In this document: positions 46,130-57,359 of the stretch, piece after piece
Layout: each line of letters opens with the position of its first letter
Numbering within the stretch: position 1 is the stretch's first letter
Assembly (NCBI RefSeq): GCF_001540865.1
Contig: NC_033637.1
Coordinates: 9,789,078-9,853,077 of the forward strand
Direction of reading: 5' to 3'
Length of the DNA stretch: 64,000 nucleotides
DNA from: Ananas comosus
Lineage: Eukaryota; Streptophyta; Magnoliopsida; Poales; Bromeliaceae
Made by a program: the position numbers and the translations under genes
The notes under the pieces: model-generated
What the model was told of the DNA's origin: nothing
The model's input: only the letters and a program-made list of their open reading frames with translations
Database searches by the model: none

Positions 46130-47960
46130 TGAGATGAACCGCCTCAGGTTTGTTTAGTCATTCAGGTTGAACCATTATGCTTTAGTTCGAGACCCATCAA
46201 GACTTGGATTGAGTTGGATTCTTTATGGTTGGGTTCGGATCTGACCCACTTTGGTTTGAGTCGAACCCTTTATGATTTGGTTCGGATCAGACCCACTTTG
46301 GTTCAAGCTGAATCCTTTATGGTTTGGTTCAAATCGGACCCCCCTTGGTTTGAGTTGGATCCTTTATTGTTCAGATGAGATCCGATTTGGTTCAATTCGG
46401 ATCAGATCAACTTTGGTTCAAGTCGATCTTGTTCGGCTCGGATTGGACCCACTTTGGTTCGAGTCGGAGCCTTTATGGTTCTGAGCAGATTGGATTATAT
46501 TCGGCTCGAGTCGGATACTTTATGGTTCAGATGGGATCCGGTTTGGTTCACTTTGGATTGGATCCACTTTGGTTCAAGTCGATCTTGTTCGGCTCAGATT
46601 GGACTCACTTTGGTTCGAGTTGGAGCCTTTATGTTTCTAATCAGATTGGATTATATTCGGCTCGAGTCGGATCCTTCATGGTTCAGATGGGATTCGGTTC
46701 GGTTCAGTTCTGATCGGATCCACTTTGGTTCAAGTCGATCTTGTTCGGCTCGGATTGGACTCACTTTGGTTCGAGTCGGAGCCTTTATGGTTCTGATCAG
46801 ATTGGATTATATTCGGCTCGAGTCGGATCCTTCATGGTTCAGATGGGATCCGGTTTGGTTCAGTTCGGATCGGATCCACTTTGGTTCGAGTCAAATCCTT
46901 CCTGATTCGGTTCAAGTTAGATCCACTTCAGATCAAGTAGAATCCATTTGGTTCGGTTCGGATCGGATCTGCTTCGGTTCAAGTTGACTCCTTTCTGGTT
47001 CGGTTCAAGTCGGACCCACTTCGGATCGAGTTGAATTCTTTATGGCTTGGTTCAGACCGGATCCGGTTCGGTTCAGTTCGAATCGGATCCGGTTCTGTTC
47101 AGTTCGAATCGGATCCGCTTCGGTTCAAGTTGAATCCCTTTGGTTTGATTCAGAGGAATCCAGTTCGGTTCGGTCCGGTTCGGATCGGATCCGCTTTGGT
47201 TCAAGTCGAATCCCTTTGGTTTGGTTTAGGCTGAACCGACTTGTAATTGGTTCGACTTGGCTTGGCTCGAACCTCTTATGATTTTGTTTGAGTTGAACCC
47301 GGCGCATGCTTTGATTCGGCTCAAGTCAGATCCTTCATGGTTCGATTCGAGTCGGGTCATTCATGGTTTAGTTTGAGTCGGACTCTTCATGGTTTGGTTC
47401 GGACAGGATCCACTTCGGTTCGAGTCGAATCGGATCCACTTCGCTTCAAGTCGAATCCCTTTGGTTCAGATGGGATTCAGTTCGGTTCAGTTTTGACCAG
47501 ATCCACTTTGGTTCAAGTCGAATCCTTCATGGTTTGGTTTGGATTGGATCCACTTTGGTTCAAGTCGAATCCTTCATGGTTTGGTTTGGATTGGATCCAC
47601 TTTAGTTTCAAGTTGAATCCTTTATGGTTTGGTTCGGATTGAATCCACTTCGGTTCAAGTTGGATCGATTCGCTTCGGTTCAAGTTCAAGTCAAATCCAT
47701 TATGATTTGGTTCAAACGGAATCTGGTTCGGTTCAACTCGGATCGGATCCGCTTCGGTATAAGTCGAACCCATTATGATTTGGTTCAGACGGGATCCGGT
47801 TCGGTTCAGCTTGGATTGGATCCGATTCGGTTTAAGTCAAATCCCTTGTGGTTTGATTCGGATCGGACCCATTTTAGTTCGGGTTGGATCCTTCATGGTT
47901 TGGTTCAAGTCAAACTAGCTTGTAGTTTGATTTGGTTCGGTTAATGTCTTCAATGGTCCA
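46130..47960. repeat. GGTTC/GGATC-rich tandem array
   Basis: Basic units of about 45-60 bp contain TTCGGATCGGATCCACTTTG, GGTTCAAGTCGAATCC and TTCATGGTTTGG variants. A higher-order period of about 174 bp is clear at 46375-46850 (three copies). Frames such as 46375-46987 are low-complexity translations of the array. Confidence 0.9.
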
Positions 47961-48029
47961 ATTAGACTTATTGATTAGACTTGATTGGCTTATCATCCGA
48001 TTTGATTTGTCATTATGGTTTGGTTGACT

Positions 48030-48720
48030 CGGGTCAAGCCTATTACGAAGACGGCGACCCGGTTTAATGAACCGAACTCGGGTCAAGCCTATCACGAAGA
48101 CGGCGACCCGGTTTAATTGAATCGAACTCGGGTCAAGCCTATCACGAAAACGGCGACCTGGTTTAATTGAATCAAATTCGGGTCAAGCCTATCACGAAGA
48201 CGGCGAACCGGTTTAATTAGCCGAATTCGGGTCAAGCCTATCACGAAGACAGCGAACCAGTTTAATTAACCGAACCCGGGTCAAGCCTATCACAAAGACG
48301 GCGATCCAATTTAATTAACCGAACCCGGGTCAAGCCTATCACGAAGACGGCGACCCGGTTTAATTAACCGAACCCGGGTCAAGCATATCACGAAGACGGC
48401 GACCTAGTTTAATTAATCGAACTCGGGTCAAGCCTATCACGAAGACGGCGACCCGATTTAATGAACCGAACCCGGGTCAAGTCTATCACGAAGACGGCGA
48501 CCCGGTTTAATTAACCGAACTCGGGTCAAGCCTATCACGAAGACGGCGACCCTGTTTATGTCAAATTGGATCTAGCCTATCACAAAGACGGCGATCCAAG
48601 ATAAATATTTATTTTATCATTTTTTATTTTGTTTTATTATCATTATCTTCTTTTTTTTTTGAGATCTGAGCGTGTCGAGCCTATCACGAAGACGGCCGCA
48701 CAATGAAGTCGGTTCGAGGT
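48030..48720. repeat. 50-bp array with CCTATCACGAAGACGGC core
   Basis: About ten and a half units begin CGGGTCAAGCCTATCACG, continue AAGACGGCGACCCGG and end TTTAATTAACCGAAC, to about 48560. Looser copies of the core continue to 48720. The core is much more conserved than the rest of the unit. Confidence 0.9.
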
Positions 48721-49493
48721 TCGTCGTCACATCATTTGCATGCTCGTGTAGATCTTTCGTCGGTGTTGGGGAGACGGGCGTTTAGTGAATACGCGCGCAC
48801 AATATAGTAAAGATCCATTGCCGGATTTGATCGGGTCAACCTATCACGAAGATGGTCGTGTTGATCAAACCGACAAAGAAATCGCTACTATACTTTTGCA
48901 TGTATACACCAATCAGCCATCGTCGGAGAAGAAGAAGAAAGAGGAGGTCATGAGGCCTCCTCGCACACCGTTGTCGTCGTCGAAGTCGTCACAGCCGTCG
49001 TCGTCGAAGTCGTCGTCGTCGTCGCGCAGCCGCAAAATGAAAGAGACGACTTTCTTTCTTTGTTCTTTTGTGTACGGATTGGGGGGTGTGCTCACAGCAC
49101 ACCCCCTCCCTTTGTTGCTGATGCACGGCAGGAGAAGGGGGGATGAACAAAAGATTTTCTTTTTCTTTTCTTTTTCTTTTCTTTTTCTTTTCTTTTCTCT
49201 TTTTTTTTTTTTTTGCTTTTTTTTTGTTTTTTTCTTTTTCTTTTTTTTTATCCAAGAGAGTTTATTTTTGAATCTCATGGTCCAATTTATAGTGGTTTTT
49301 TGGACCTCTTCATTTTGGGCAACAATTCAAATATTTTTAAAAATAAGGTAACAGTATATTTTTATTTCTTTTCCTTTTAGTAGTTGGCCATCTAAGGCAA
49401 CTATTAATCACCTCAATTCATTTTATCCCCTTCTTTCTATATTCTCAATTTGAATTTCAAATTTCAAAATTTTTTGATCCCAACAAGTTTGAC
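48721..49493. other. pyrimidine-rich tract and LTR-like end
   Basis: Two more looser CCTATCACGAAGATGG copies occur at 48840-48860, then T/C-rich low complexity (49150-49250) and AT-rich sequence ending TTTTTTGATCCCAACA at 49493. This mirrors 52950-53283, whose end TTTTTTGATCCAACA marks the right boundary of the insertion. Confidence 0.7.
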
Positions 49494-52150
49494 TTTCACT
49501 CTAGGTATATGTGCTAGAGCAAAAGACTGACTAGGCCCTAAGTATGTGGGTTATGACTAATCGGATGAACTCTAAGTATATGTGATAGAGTTCGATTTGA
49601 ATTTGGGTTTAGTTTAACGATGTTTCGGTCGTTTGAATTTGGGTTTAGTTTAGCGACGTTTGGTCATTTGGATTTGGGTTTAGTTTAGCGACGTTTCGGT
49701 CGTTTGAATTTGGGTTTAGTTTAGCGACATTTCGGTCGTTTGAATTTGGGTTTAGTTTAGCGACATTTCGGTCGTTTAGATTTGAGAGGCTTTGGATTTT
49801 GGGGTTTTATTTGTGGACTTTGGATTTTGGGATTTATTTGTGGACTTTGGGTTTTGGGATTTATTTGTGGATTTTGGTTTTGGAATTTATTTGTGGACTT
49901 TGGGTTTTGGGATTTATTTGTGGATTTTGGTTTTGGAATTTATTTGTGGACTTTGGTTTTGGGATTTATTTGTGGATTTTGGTTTTGGGATTTATTTGTG
50001 GACTTTAATTTTGGAATTTATTTGTGGACTTTGGGTTTGGGTTGGCTTAAACCTCTTGTATTTGATTTGGGATGAACCATTATATTTTGGTTCGGGACCC
50101 ATCAGGACTTGGTTTGAGTTGAGCGACCTTACGTTTGTTTGATCGCTTTGGATTTGGTTTGGGTTGAACCGTTATGCTTTTGTTCGAGACCCATCAAGAC
50201 TTGGTTTGGGTTGAACTGTTATGCTTTGGTTCGGGACCCATCGAGACTTGGTCTGAATTGGGCGACCTTAAGTTCATTTGGTCGCTTTGGATTCGGTTTG
50301 GATTGAACCGTTATGCTTTGGTTCGAGACCCATCAAGACTTGGTTTGGGTTGAACCGTTATGCTTTGGTTCGGGATCCATCAAGACTTGGTTTGAGTTGG
50401 GCGACCTTAAGTTTGTTTGGTCATTTTGGGTTTAGTTTGGGTTGAATCGTTGCGCTTTGATTCGAGACCCATCAAGACTTGGTTTGGGTTGAACCGTTAT
50501 GCTTTGGTTCGGAAACCATCAAGACTTGGTTTGAGTTGGATTCTTTATGGTTGAGTTTGCATCGGACCCACCTCGGTTCTAGTCGGATCCTCTACGGCTT
50601 GGTTCAGACAGGATCCGGTTTGGTTCAGTATGGATCGGATCCACTTTAGTTCAAGTTGAATCCTGTTCGGTTCGGTTCAGACAGGATCCGGTTCGGTTCG
50701 GATCCGGTTCGGTTCAGTTTGGATCGGATTCACTTTAGTTCAAGTTGAATCCTTTATAATTTGGTTCAAACAGGATTTACTTTGATTTGGTTCGGACCGG
50801 ATTTGGTTCGGTTCAGTTTGGATTCACTTTTGTTCAAGTTGAATCCTGTTCGGTTCGGTTTAGACATGATTTACTTTGATTTGGTTCGGACCGGATTCGA
50901 TTCGGTTCAGTTTGGATTCACTTTGGTTCAAGTTGAATCCTGTTCGGTTCGGTTCAGACAGGATCCGGTTCGATTCGAATCGGGTTCGGTTCAGTTCAGA
51001 TCGGATTTACTTTGATTCAAGTTGAATCCTTTGTGGTTCCGTTCAGACTAGATCTGGTTCAGTTCGGTTCAGACAAGATCCGGTTTGGTTCGGATCCGGT
51101 TCGGTTTAGTTCAAATCGGATTCACTTTGGTTCAAGTCGAATCCTTCATGGTTTGGATGAGATCCGGTTCGGTTCAGTTCAGATTGGATTCACTTTGGTT
51201 CAAGTCGAATCCTTTATGATTTGGTTCGGACAGGATCCGGTTCAGCTCGGATTGAATCCACTTCGGTTCAAGTTGACTCCTTCCTGGTTCGGTTCAAGTC
51301 GGATCCTTTCCGGCTCGGTTCGGATCGAATCCACTTAGGTTCGAGTCGGATCCATTTGGTTCAGTTCGGATCGGATCCGCTTCGGTTCGAGTCGAACCCT
51401 TCCTGGTTCAGTTCGGATCGGATCCGCTCCGGTTCGAGTCGAACCCTTCCTGGTTCAGTTCGGATCAGATCCATTTCGGTTTAAGTTGAATGCTTTATGG
51501 TTTGGTTCGAACCGGCTCCACTTCGGTTCGAGTCGAATGCTTCCTGGTTCAGTTGAGATCGGATTCACTTTAGTTCAAGTCGAATCCTCTATAGTTCGGT
51601 TCAGACGGTTCGAGTCGAATGCTTCCTGATTCAGTTGAGATCGGATTCACTTTGGTTCAAGTCGAATCCTCTATGGTTTGGTTCAGACAGGATCCGGTTT
51701 GGTTCGGATACGGTTCGGTTTGGTTCAGTTCAGATCGGATTTACTTTAGTTCAAGTCGAATCCCTTATGGTTCAGTTTAGGCTGAACCGATTTGTAATTG
51801 GTTCGACTTGGCTTGGCTCGAACCTCATGTACTTTTATTTGAGTTGAACCCGGCATATGCTGTGGTTCGGCTTGACTTGGAACCTCTCTGTGGTTCAGTT
51901 TGATTTGAACTAACTCGTGGTTCGGTCTACTTGATCCTCATGTGGTTCAGTTTGAGTTGAACCAGCTTTTAGTTCGGTTCAGGTCGAACCGGTTAATTAT
52001 TTGGTTTGGTTCAAAGCTCTTGAGTCTCAGTTCGATTTGAGTTGAACCGATTCACGAGTCGATTCAGTTCATCGTTTTGTGTTCGGTTCATCTCCTTGGG
52101 TTCGGTTCAACTCAATTTTTGGTTCGGTTCATATGTTCATCATTTTTTTA
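49494..52150. repeat. second run of the same arrays (second LTR-like unit)
   Basis: The order repeats that of the first unit. 49494-49590 has CTAGGTATATGTGCTAGAG phrases. 49590-49785 has GTTTAGTTTAGCGAC plus TTTCGGTCGTTTG. 49795-50035 has TTTGTGGACTTTGG. 50060-50530 has 45-50 bp units with GGTTGAACCGTTATGCTTTG and GACCCATCAAGACTTGG. 50530-52140 has the GGATCC-rich array. The first kilobase (head) of the unit is absent. Confidence 0.85.
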
Positions 52151-52850
52151 TATATATTTTTATTTGACCGGTTCGAACCTATCGCGAAGATGGTCGTATT
52201 GATCAAGTCGAATCGTGCCTATCACGAAGATGGCGAATGATTCGAACAATGCCTATCGCAAAGATGGCAAATCAAAATATGTTTATCATTTTTAATTATT
52301 TTTTTATTTGATCGGTCCGAGCCTATCGCGAAGATGGTCGTGTTGATCAAGTCGAATCGTGCCTATCACGAAGATGGCGAATGATTCGAACAATGCCTAT
52401 CCGTGAAGATGGCAAATTCACAAATATGTCACGTTTTTTTTGTTGTTCCAAATATGCGGCGGTATTGCTGTCGAGCCTATCACGAAGATGGCCGCTCGAT
52501 TTACGCTATCAACCATGTCGAGCCTATCGCGAAGATGGCCGCACGGTTACGACTATCGACATGTCGAGCCTATCGCGAAGATGCCGCACGGTTTTCGTAA
52601 CAAAATAAATGGTGCTCGATCACCCACTTTGACCATGTCGAGCCTATCACGAAGAGGCCGCACGGTTTACGTAATAAAACATCCGGTTCGATCAATCATC
52701 TTGACCATGTCGAGCCTATCACGAAGATGGCGCCGCACGGTTGAAGATTAGCAGTGCATAGTGAGGGCGTAGTGACGATTTAATGTCAAATTTGATTGGT
52801 TCGAAACCTATCACGAGATGGTCGGGTTGACAAATTGACAAAAGCGCACT
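52151..52850. repeat. CCTATCACGAAGATGGC array, second unit
   Basis: About ten copies of (T)CGAGCCTATCGCGAAGATGG with varied flanks: ATTGATCAAGTCGAATCGTG, CGCACGGTTTACG. The core matches 48030-48720 although the surrounding text differs. Confidence 0.85.
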
Positions 52851-53283
52851 TTTACGCTATGCGTATGCATGCATATCTCCTATTGCGTAGAAGTCATCAG
52901 AATCATCGTTGCCTCTGTCGTCGCGCCGTTGTCGAAATCGTCGTGCCATCGTCATTCTTTTTCTCTTTTTTTTTTTTTTTTGCTTTCGTTTTCTTTCTTT
53001 TCTTTTTTTTTTTTTTTTTTTTTTTCTTTGCTGAGATGGGAGGGGCCAACTCCCTTTCTTTTTTTTGTTTCTCTTTTTTTTCTTTTTCCTTCCCCCCTCT
53101 ATTCTTTTTTTTTTTTCTTTTATAAAAGGCTCAACAATTTCCTCTCTTTTGGGAATTATTGAAATTTTCTTAATACGGCAACTTGTAAAAGTATTGATTC
53201 TTTCCTTTTTTTAAAATCTTTCCTTTTCTCTATTTCCTTCCTTTTATACTTCATTTGAAATTTCGAATTTTTTTGATCCAACA
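52851..53283. other. pyrimidine-rich tract and right end of the insertion
   Basis: T/C-rich low complexity at 52960-53115, a TATAAAAGGC at 53121, then AT-rich sequence to GATCCAACA and the GTGTA target repeat. Confidence 0.7.
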
Positions 53284-54823
53284 GTGTATCGGATTAGATA
53301 GCATAAATTAGATTATAATCATGAAAAGTAATTAGACTATAGCTTAAATTAGATTATAATTAGATTAAAATCAGTGTAATACCTTGCTTATATTGTTTAC
53401 ATATTTGAGAACCGTTGGTACATTTCATGATCCCATTTTCTTGCTCTATTTCTTTTATCCTCTATCTTAACCATTATTTTTTGCCGGATAGTATCGAGCA
53501 TATCAATCAATGGTCTATGCCTATCATTTGAATATTCCATGCGTTGAATGATTTAGAAATATTGTTAGTCAAGTAATCACACTTAGCAATCGTTCGAATT
53601 TACTTCGACTCCACAAATAACTATGGTTTTGCCGCAAGTATTCAATAGCCATTGGATTTGCTTCATACACTTAGCAATGCTAGTTTCGTAAAATTAGGTG
53701 TATATGCTTTTGCTGCGGCCCACAGATTGTTCTATAGCGGCGGTCCCACGAAATTTTTTTTGAAGTTGCCATAAAAGATGGACATGCATTCTCTATGTTC
53801 AACTCTTGGATACACAACTTGAACGGCCTCATCTAAGCCTTTTTGTCTATCCGAGGAGAATACTAGGCCTTCGGATTCTCCTATTGCTGTCTTCAACCCA
53901 TGAAGAAACCATTCCCAACTATTCGAGTTCTCCGACTCCACAACACCAAAAGCTACTGGAAAAATTGATTTATTTCCGTCAATACTTGTGGCCGATATCA
54001 AAACTCCTCTATGCTTTCCTTTGAGATGACATCCATCTAATGCAATATAAGGTCTACATCCATTGAGGAATCCTTGTATGCATGGACCAAATGCAAGAAA
54101 AACTCGCTGAAAATGATGCTCTTCATTAATCACTTGCAGCTTTATCTCCACATGGCTGCCGGAATTTCGTCTACCAATTTCCTCTTTAAAATCATAAATT
54201 CTTTGATACGAATACTCCCAATGCCCATGAATCTTAGACAATGCCATTTCTTTTCCCCTAAATATCTTGGAATAGGTCAAGTCCACATGATATTTTTGTT
54301 GCAGTCTCTTCCGCAATTCAGTTGTAGATAAATCTCCTTCCAACCGTAGCCACTCAATAACCCTATTGCACACCCACGATTGTGTTGCCACTTTGTTCCG
54401 ACACCTATTGGCCGATGTGCATGTGTGCTCTCCTTGTAAAGTCTTTATCTATCACGTAAATGTTAGTTAGAAATATCAGCAACTTTCATTTTTAAATGAA
54501 TGATACTAAAAGTACATTCAAGAATGAAAAGTGAAAATAGGATAATGTTGGTATTACCTGAAAAACTAAGGAATCTTGAAGTCGAGATGCATGGATTCGC
54601 CACTTGCAATTAGATTTTGCGCACGTTACAGTTACCTTCAAAAGATCACTTTTTTGTAGGTTATACTCAAACTCATTTAGTAGGGCAAAATGAGTCAATA
54701 CATTTCTAAATGAACCTACATTTGGATATTTTGCTCCCACTTCCATAATAGGGTTATTCACATCATATGAAAATGTTCCTACATGATCCATATTATCCTC
54801 TAAATCAGAACCATCAGTTTTAA

Positions 54824-55040
54824 GGCCCTGTTTGGTTGCAGGATAAAATGGGAATAGCCCATTTTATCCTACTTATTCCACCAAACAGGGCCTAAATTTA
54901 TGGGTGTAATTTATGCTGGTCTTAACGGGTTATTCAAGGATAACCCGTTAAGACCAATTCCTCCTCACCAGCAGAATAGCAAGCTTCGCTGGGTTATCCC
55001 AAGGGCAAGTGTTGGAAAATGCATCAGGGTCTACAGCACA

Positions 55041-55092
<52 letters not shown>

Positions 55093-55952
55093 TCGGNGCC
55101 GACTTGGGCCCAACTGCAGCAGTTGGGCCCGTTCATGCGGTTGCAACTGCTGCAGTTGGGCCTAACTGCACCAAACCAAATAAAAAAGTAATTAATGCAT
55201 GCATTTCCAACTGCAGTACAGTTGGAAATGCATGCAACCAAACAGTCCCTAAAGGTCGCGGCAGAAAGGGGAAGTGGGAACGTATTAGTGAGAAAGAGGG
55301 AGGGAACGAAGGAAGGAGGCGATGGTGTATAGCAAAAGATGAGAAATAGAGAATTGATGAATACATTGGAGATAAAAAATTTAAAAACCGGTGGAGGGAA
55401 GGAAAATGGCCATAATGAATAATTGGAGATAAAGAAGTTGGGATTGTAGATGTTAGCGGAACCATTTAAATATGCTAATTAGAAGTTTGGTAGTGGAATC
55501 ATTTGCATTAATTGAAAATATAGTGAAACCATTTAAATATACTAATTAAAAGTTTGGTTAATGGAACCGTTAAAATGTATATTGAAAGTTTAGTGAAAGA
55601 AAGAAGAAGGGTCACATGCTAGTGAAGGAGAAGGAGAACTTACCACGTGGCAATAAACATTGGAGATTCATATAGGTTAATATATATATATATATATATT
55701 AGTTTATTTTTATATAAATGGAAGGATGCAAAGGGCAAAGTTGGTATTTTCAAAAATATACTCATCACATTTTCTCCTTATTCTTGGTTATTCCATCAAA
55801 TTAACCAAACACACTTTAGCTATTCTCAAGAAAAACACTTTCACCAACCAAACACTAATTTTCTTTTATTCTTGACTATCCCAGAATAACACCATAACAC
55901 TGGAATTGAATATTTTATCCCCTATTTCGATATTCCCGAACCAAACGCAGCC
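54824..55952. mobile_element. PIF/Harbinger-like element inserted in the transposase exon
   Basis: The left end GGCCCTGTTTGGTTGC and right end CGAACCAAACGCAGCC form imperfect inverted repeats, and TAA flanks both sides (54821-54823 and 55953-55955). Sequence to the right encodes a Ser-Asp-rich stretch ending DSFCSL and sequence to the left resumes with KTDGSDLEDN, so the element cut an exon. The first 69 bp (54824-54892) are themselves a perfect hairpin with 13-bp ends. The interior has an (AT)n run at 55044-55090, an N at 55097 and GC-rich CAACTGCAGCAGTTGGGCC palindromes. Confidence 0.7.
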
Positions 55953-56039
55953 TAAGAGAACAAAAGCTATCTTCACTTAACATTGCATCTGATTCATCAA
56001 CTAGTTCTTTAACAACTTGACCAACATTTTCACCAAATG

Positions 56040-56205
56040 CTTCACCAATATTTTTACCAATATCTTCATCAACTGTTTCTTCGGCGACTTGACCAACATT
56101 TCACCAATTGCTCCACCAATATCTTCACCAACACCTTCACCAGCACCTTCACCAACACCTTCATCAACACCTTCACCAACACCTTCACCAATACCTTCAC
56201 CAATA
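56040..56205. repeat. in-frame 12-bp repeat in the transposase N-terminus
   Basis: ACCTTCACCAAC units on the plus strand encode Gly-Glu-Gly-Val repeats in the transposase frame (minus strand), about nine units. It sits in the acidic linker after the N-terminal domain. Confidence 0.75.
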
Positions 56206-56714
56206 CCCACAATGTTATCATCAATCATATCAATATTGCCCTCTTGTGTTAGAGTTTTTTCACCATTATAGTTTAATGGAATGTCTTGCGACTGAATAGT
56301 TATAAAAATTTCTGCTTCTTTCATGTCATTGTATATAGAAAATATCGCCATCAACTCCTGCTCAGAGATTACTTGAATGAATTTCTTTGGCTTAACATTT
56401 CTTGCTATATACTATATACCAATGTTCTCCGTAACACTCCAATCCCATAGTGATCGTACATCTCGACAAAATTCAGTAAGATTGTAACTATCAAGATCTA
56501 TCATCAACGAATGCTTCTTACCATCACAATATCTCAGTCCACATGCAGTTTTTACTGTTTTAAAATACCCAGTATAATTGAACTTCACTTGAAAAAAACC
56601 ATGCTCCTCCCTATCTATTATCAAACTGCCACTGTAGAAAAAAAAAAAAAAATGACTAGGTTCTATACTCATATGCTCTATAAAAATATGACAATAATTA
56701 TATAGATCTAATTT

Positions 56715-56935
56715 GGATGATTCAAGCCTACTTCTTAAGACCAAAATTATTTTAAAAAATTAACCTAAAATACTAGGGTTTTTTTTTTCAAAACTAACAA
56801 TCAGATAAATCAAATTTTTGATATTCAAGCCTACTTCTTAAGACCAAAATTATTTTAAAAAATTAACCTAAATTAGTAGGGTTTTTTTTTTCAAAACTAA
56901 CAATCAGATAAATCAAATTTTTGATTTATAGTATG
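56715..56935. repeat. ~115-bp tandem duplication upstream of the transposase exon
   Basis: ATTCAAGCCTACTTCTTAAG through TCAGATAAATCAAATTTTTG occurs twice back to back (about 56718-56822 and 56823-56935) with minor differences. It lies in the presumed leader or first intron. 56936-57359 is the remaining leader with GAGGAAGAG repeats at 57045-57075. Confidence 0.75.
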
Positions 56936-57359
56936 TAGTGCACTAACCTTGCTCTAGTAATGAAAAAAACTAACAATCAGAGGAGCAATACACCTCGTTG
57001 ATGAATATGATGGAAAAAACCCTACTAATGGTAGATCTGAAGCTAGAGGAAGAGGAAGAGGAAGAGGAAGAGAAAGACGAGCAATAAACCTCGTTGATCT
57101 GAACCTCGTTGTTGTGCGAGGAAGACGAGCACTAAACCTTCTCGATCGTGGGCGCTCTCCTTGCATCGCGGTCGCTCTCCTCGTGCTCTCGGGCGGAACA
57201 CCTAAGGGCTCTCCTTACGGTTTGGTTCCACTCAACTAGGGTTAAGGGCCCACCATAGTAGTTAGGTAAGTTAATAGGATATAACATAAGAGGGGCAAAC
57301 TAGTCAATTCTCACTATTAATTAATCATGGTTAAGTAGTTTAACTGTGGTTAAATAAAT

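Larger units (their letters stand above)
43188..53283. mobile_element. LTR-type insertion composed of tandem repeat arrays
   Basis: It starts TGTCTACCGCGAACG and ends GATCCAACA, with perfect 5-bp target repeats GTGTA at 43183-43187 and 53284-53288. That fits an LTR retroelement insertion of 10,096 bp. It lies in an intron of the transposase pseudogene. A second end of the same type (GATCCCAACA) lies at 49493, and sequence resembling the LTR interior resumes at once at 49494. So it reads as two joined LTR-like units without any internal region. No primer-binding site, polypurine tract or coding domain is present. A TATAAAAGGC at 53121 hints at plus orientation. The many long open frames are translations of the repeats. 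Confidence 0.65.
42310..56631 (-). pseudogene. MuDR-type transposase gene, split and decayed
   Basis: Read on the minus strand, from the 5' end. 56631-55956 is an N-terminal exon after a TTCTACAG acceptor, with DREEHGFFQVKFNY, an in-frame stop near 56405, a Gly/Glu-Val repeat and a frameshift near 56100. 54820-54540 is the MuDR N-terminal domain (FRNVLTHFALLNEF, CKWRIHASRL). After an intron, 54450-53390 has the MULE DDE domain (YIALDGCHLKGKHRG, SSDRQKGLDEA) and a broken NLWAAAKAY region. After a second intron, 43100-42484 has the SWIM finger CSCRLWQVKGVPCIHAM and zinc knuckle CKRCNKLGHRAKTC. The last exon (42409-42310) ends ALGSLEN and TAA. The DDE aspartates are visible. Stops and frameshifts in at least four places plus two large insertions make it non-functional. 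The transposase would cut and move elements with these ends. Confidence 0.85.

Noticed and set aside
46272..47944. Several long plus-strand open frames
   Set aside because: They are translations of the GGTTC/GGATC tandem array. Repeating Ser-Asp-Phe-Gly-like words appear in all frames and there is no domain.
48030..48560. Regular direct repeats with a conserved core, superficially CRISPR-like
   Set aside because: The context is a plant transposon. Units are contiguous 50-mers with no variable spacers and no cas genes.
48785..49351. 188-codon open frame
   Set aside because: It consists of pyrimidine-rich low complexity (Ser and Phe runs) at the LTR-like end.
49782..50142. Overlapping open frames rich in Phe, Gly and Trp
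   Set aside because: These are TTTGTGGACTTTGG repeats read in three frames, not a membrane or fibre protein.
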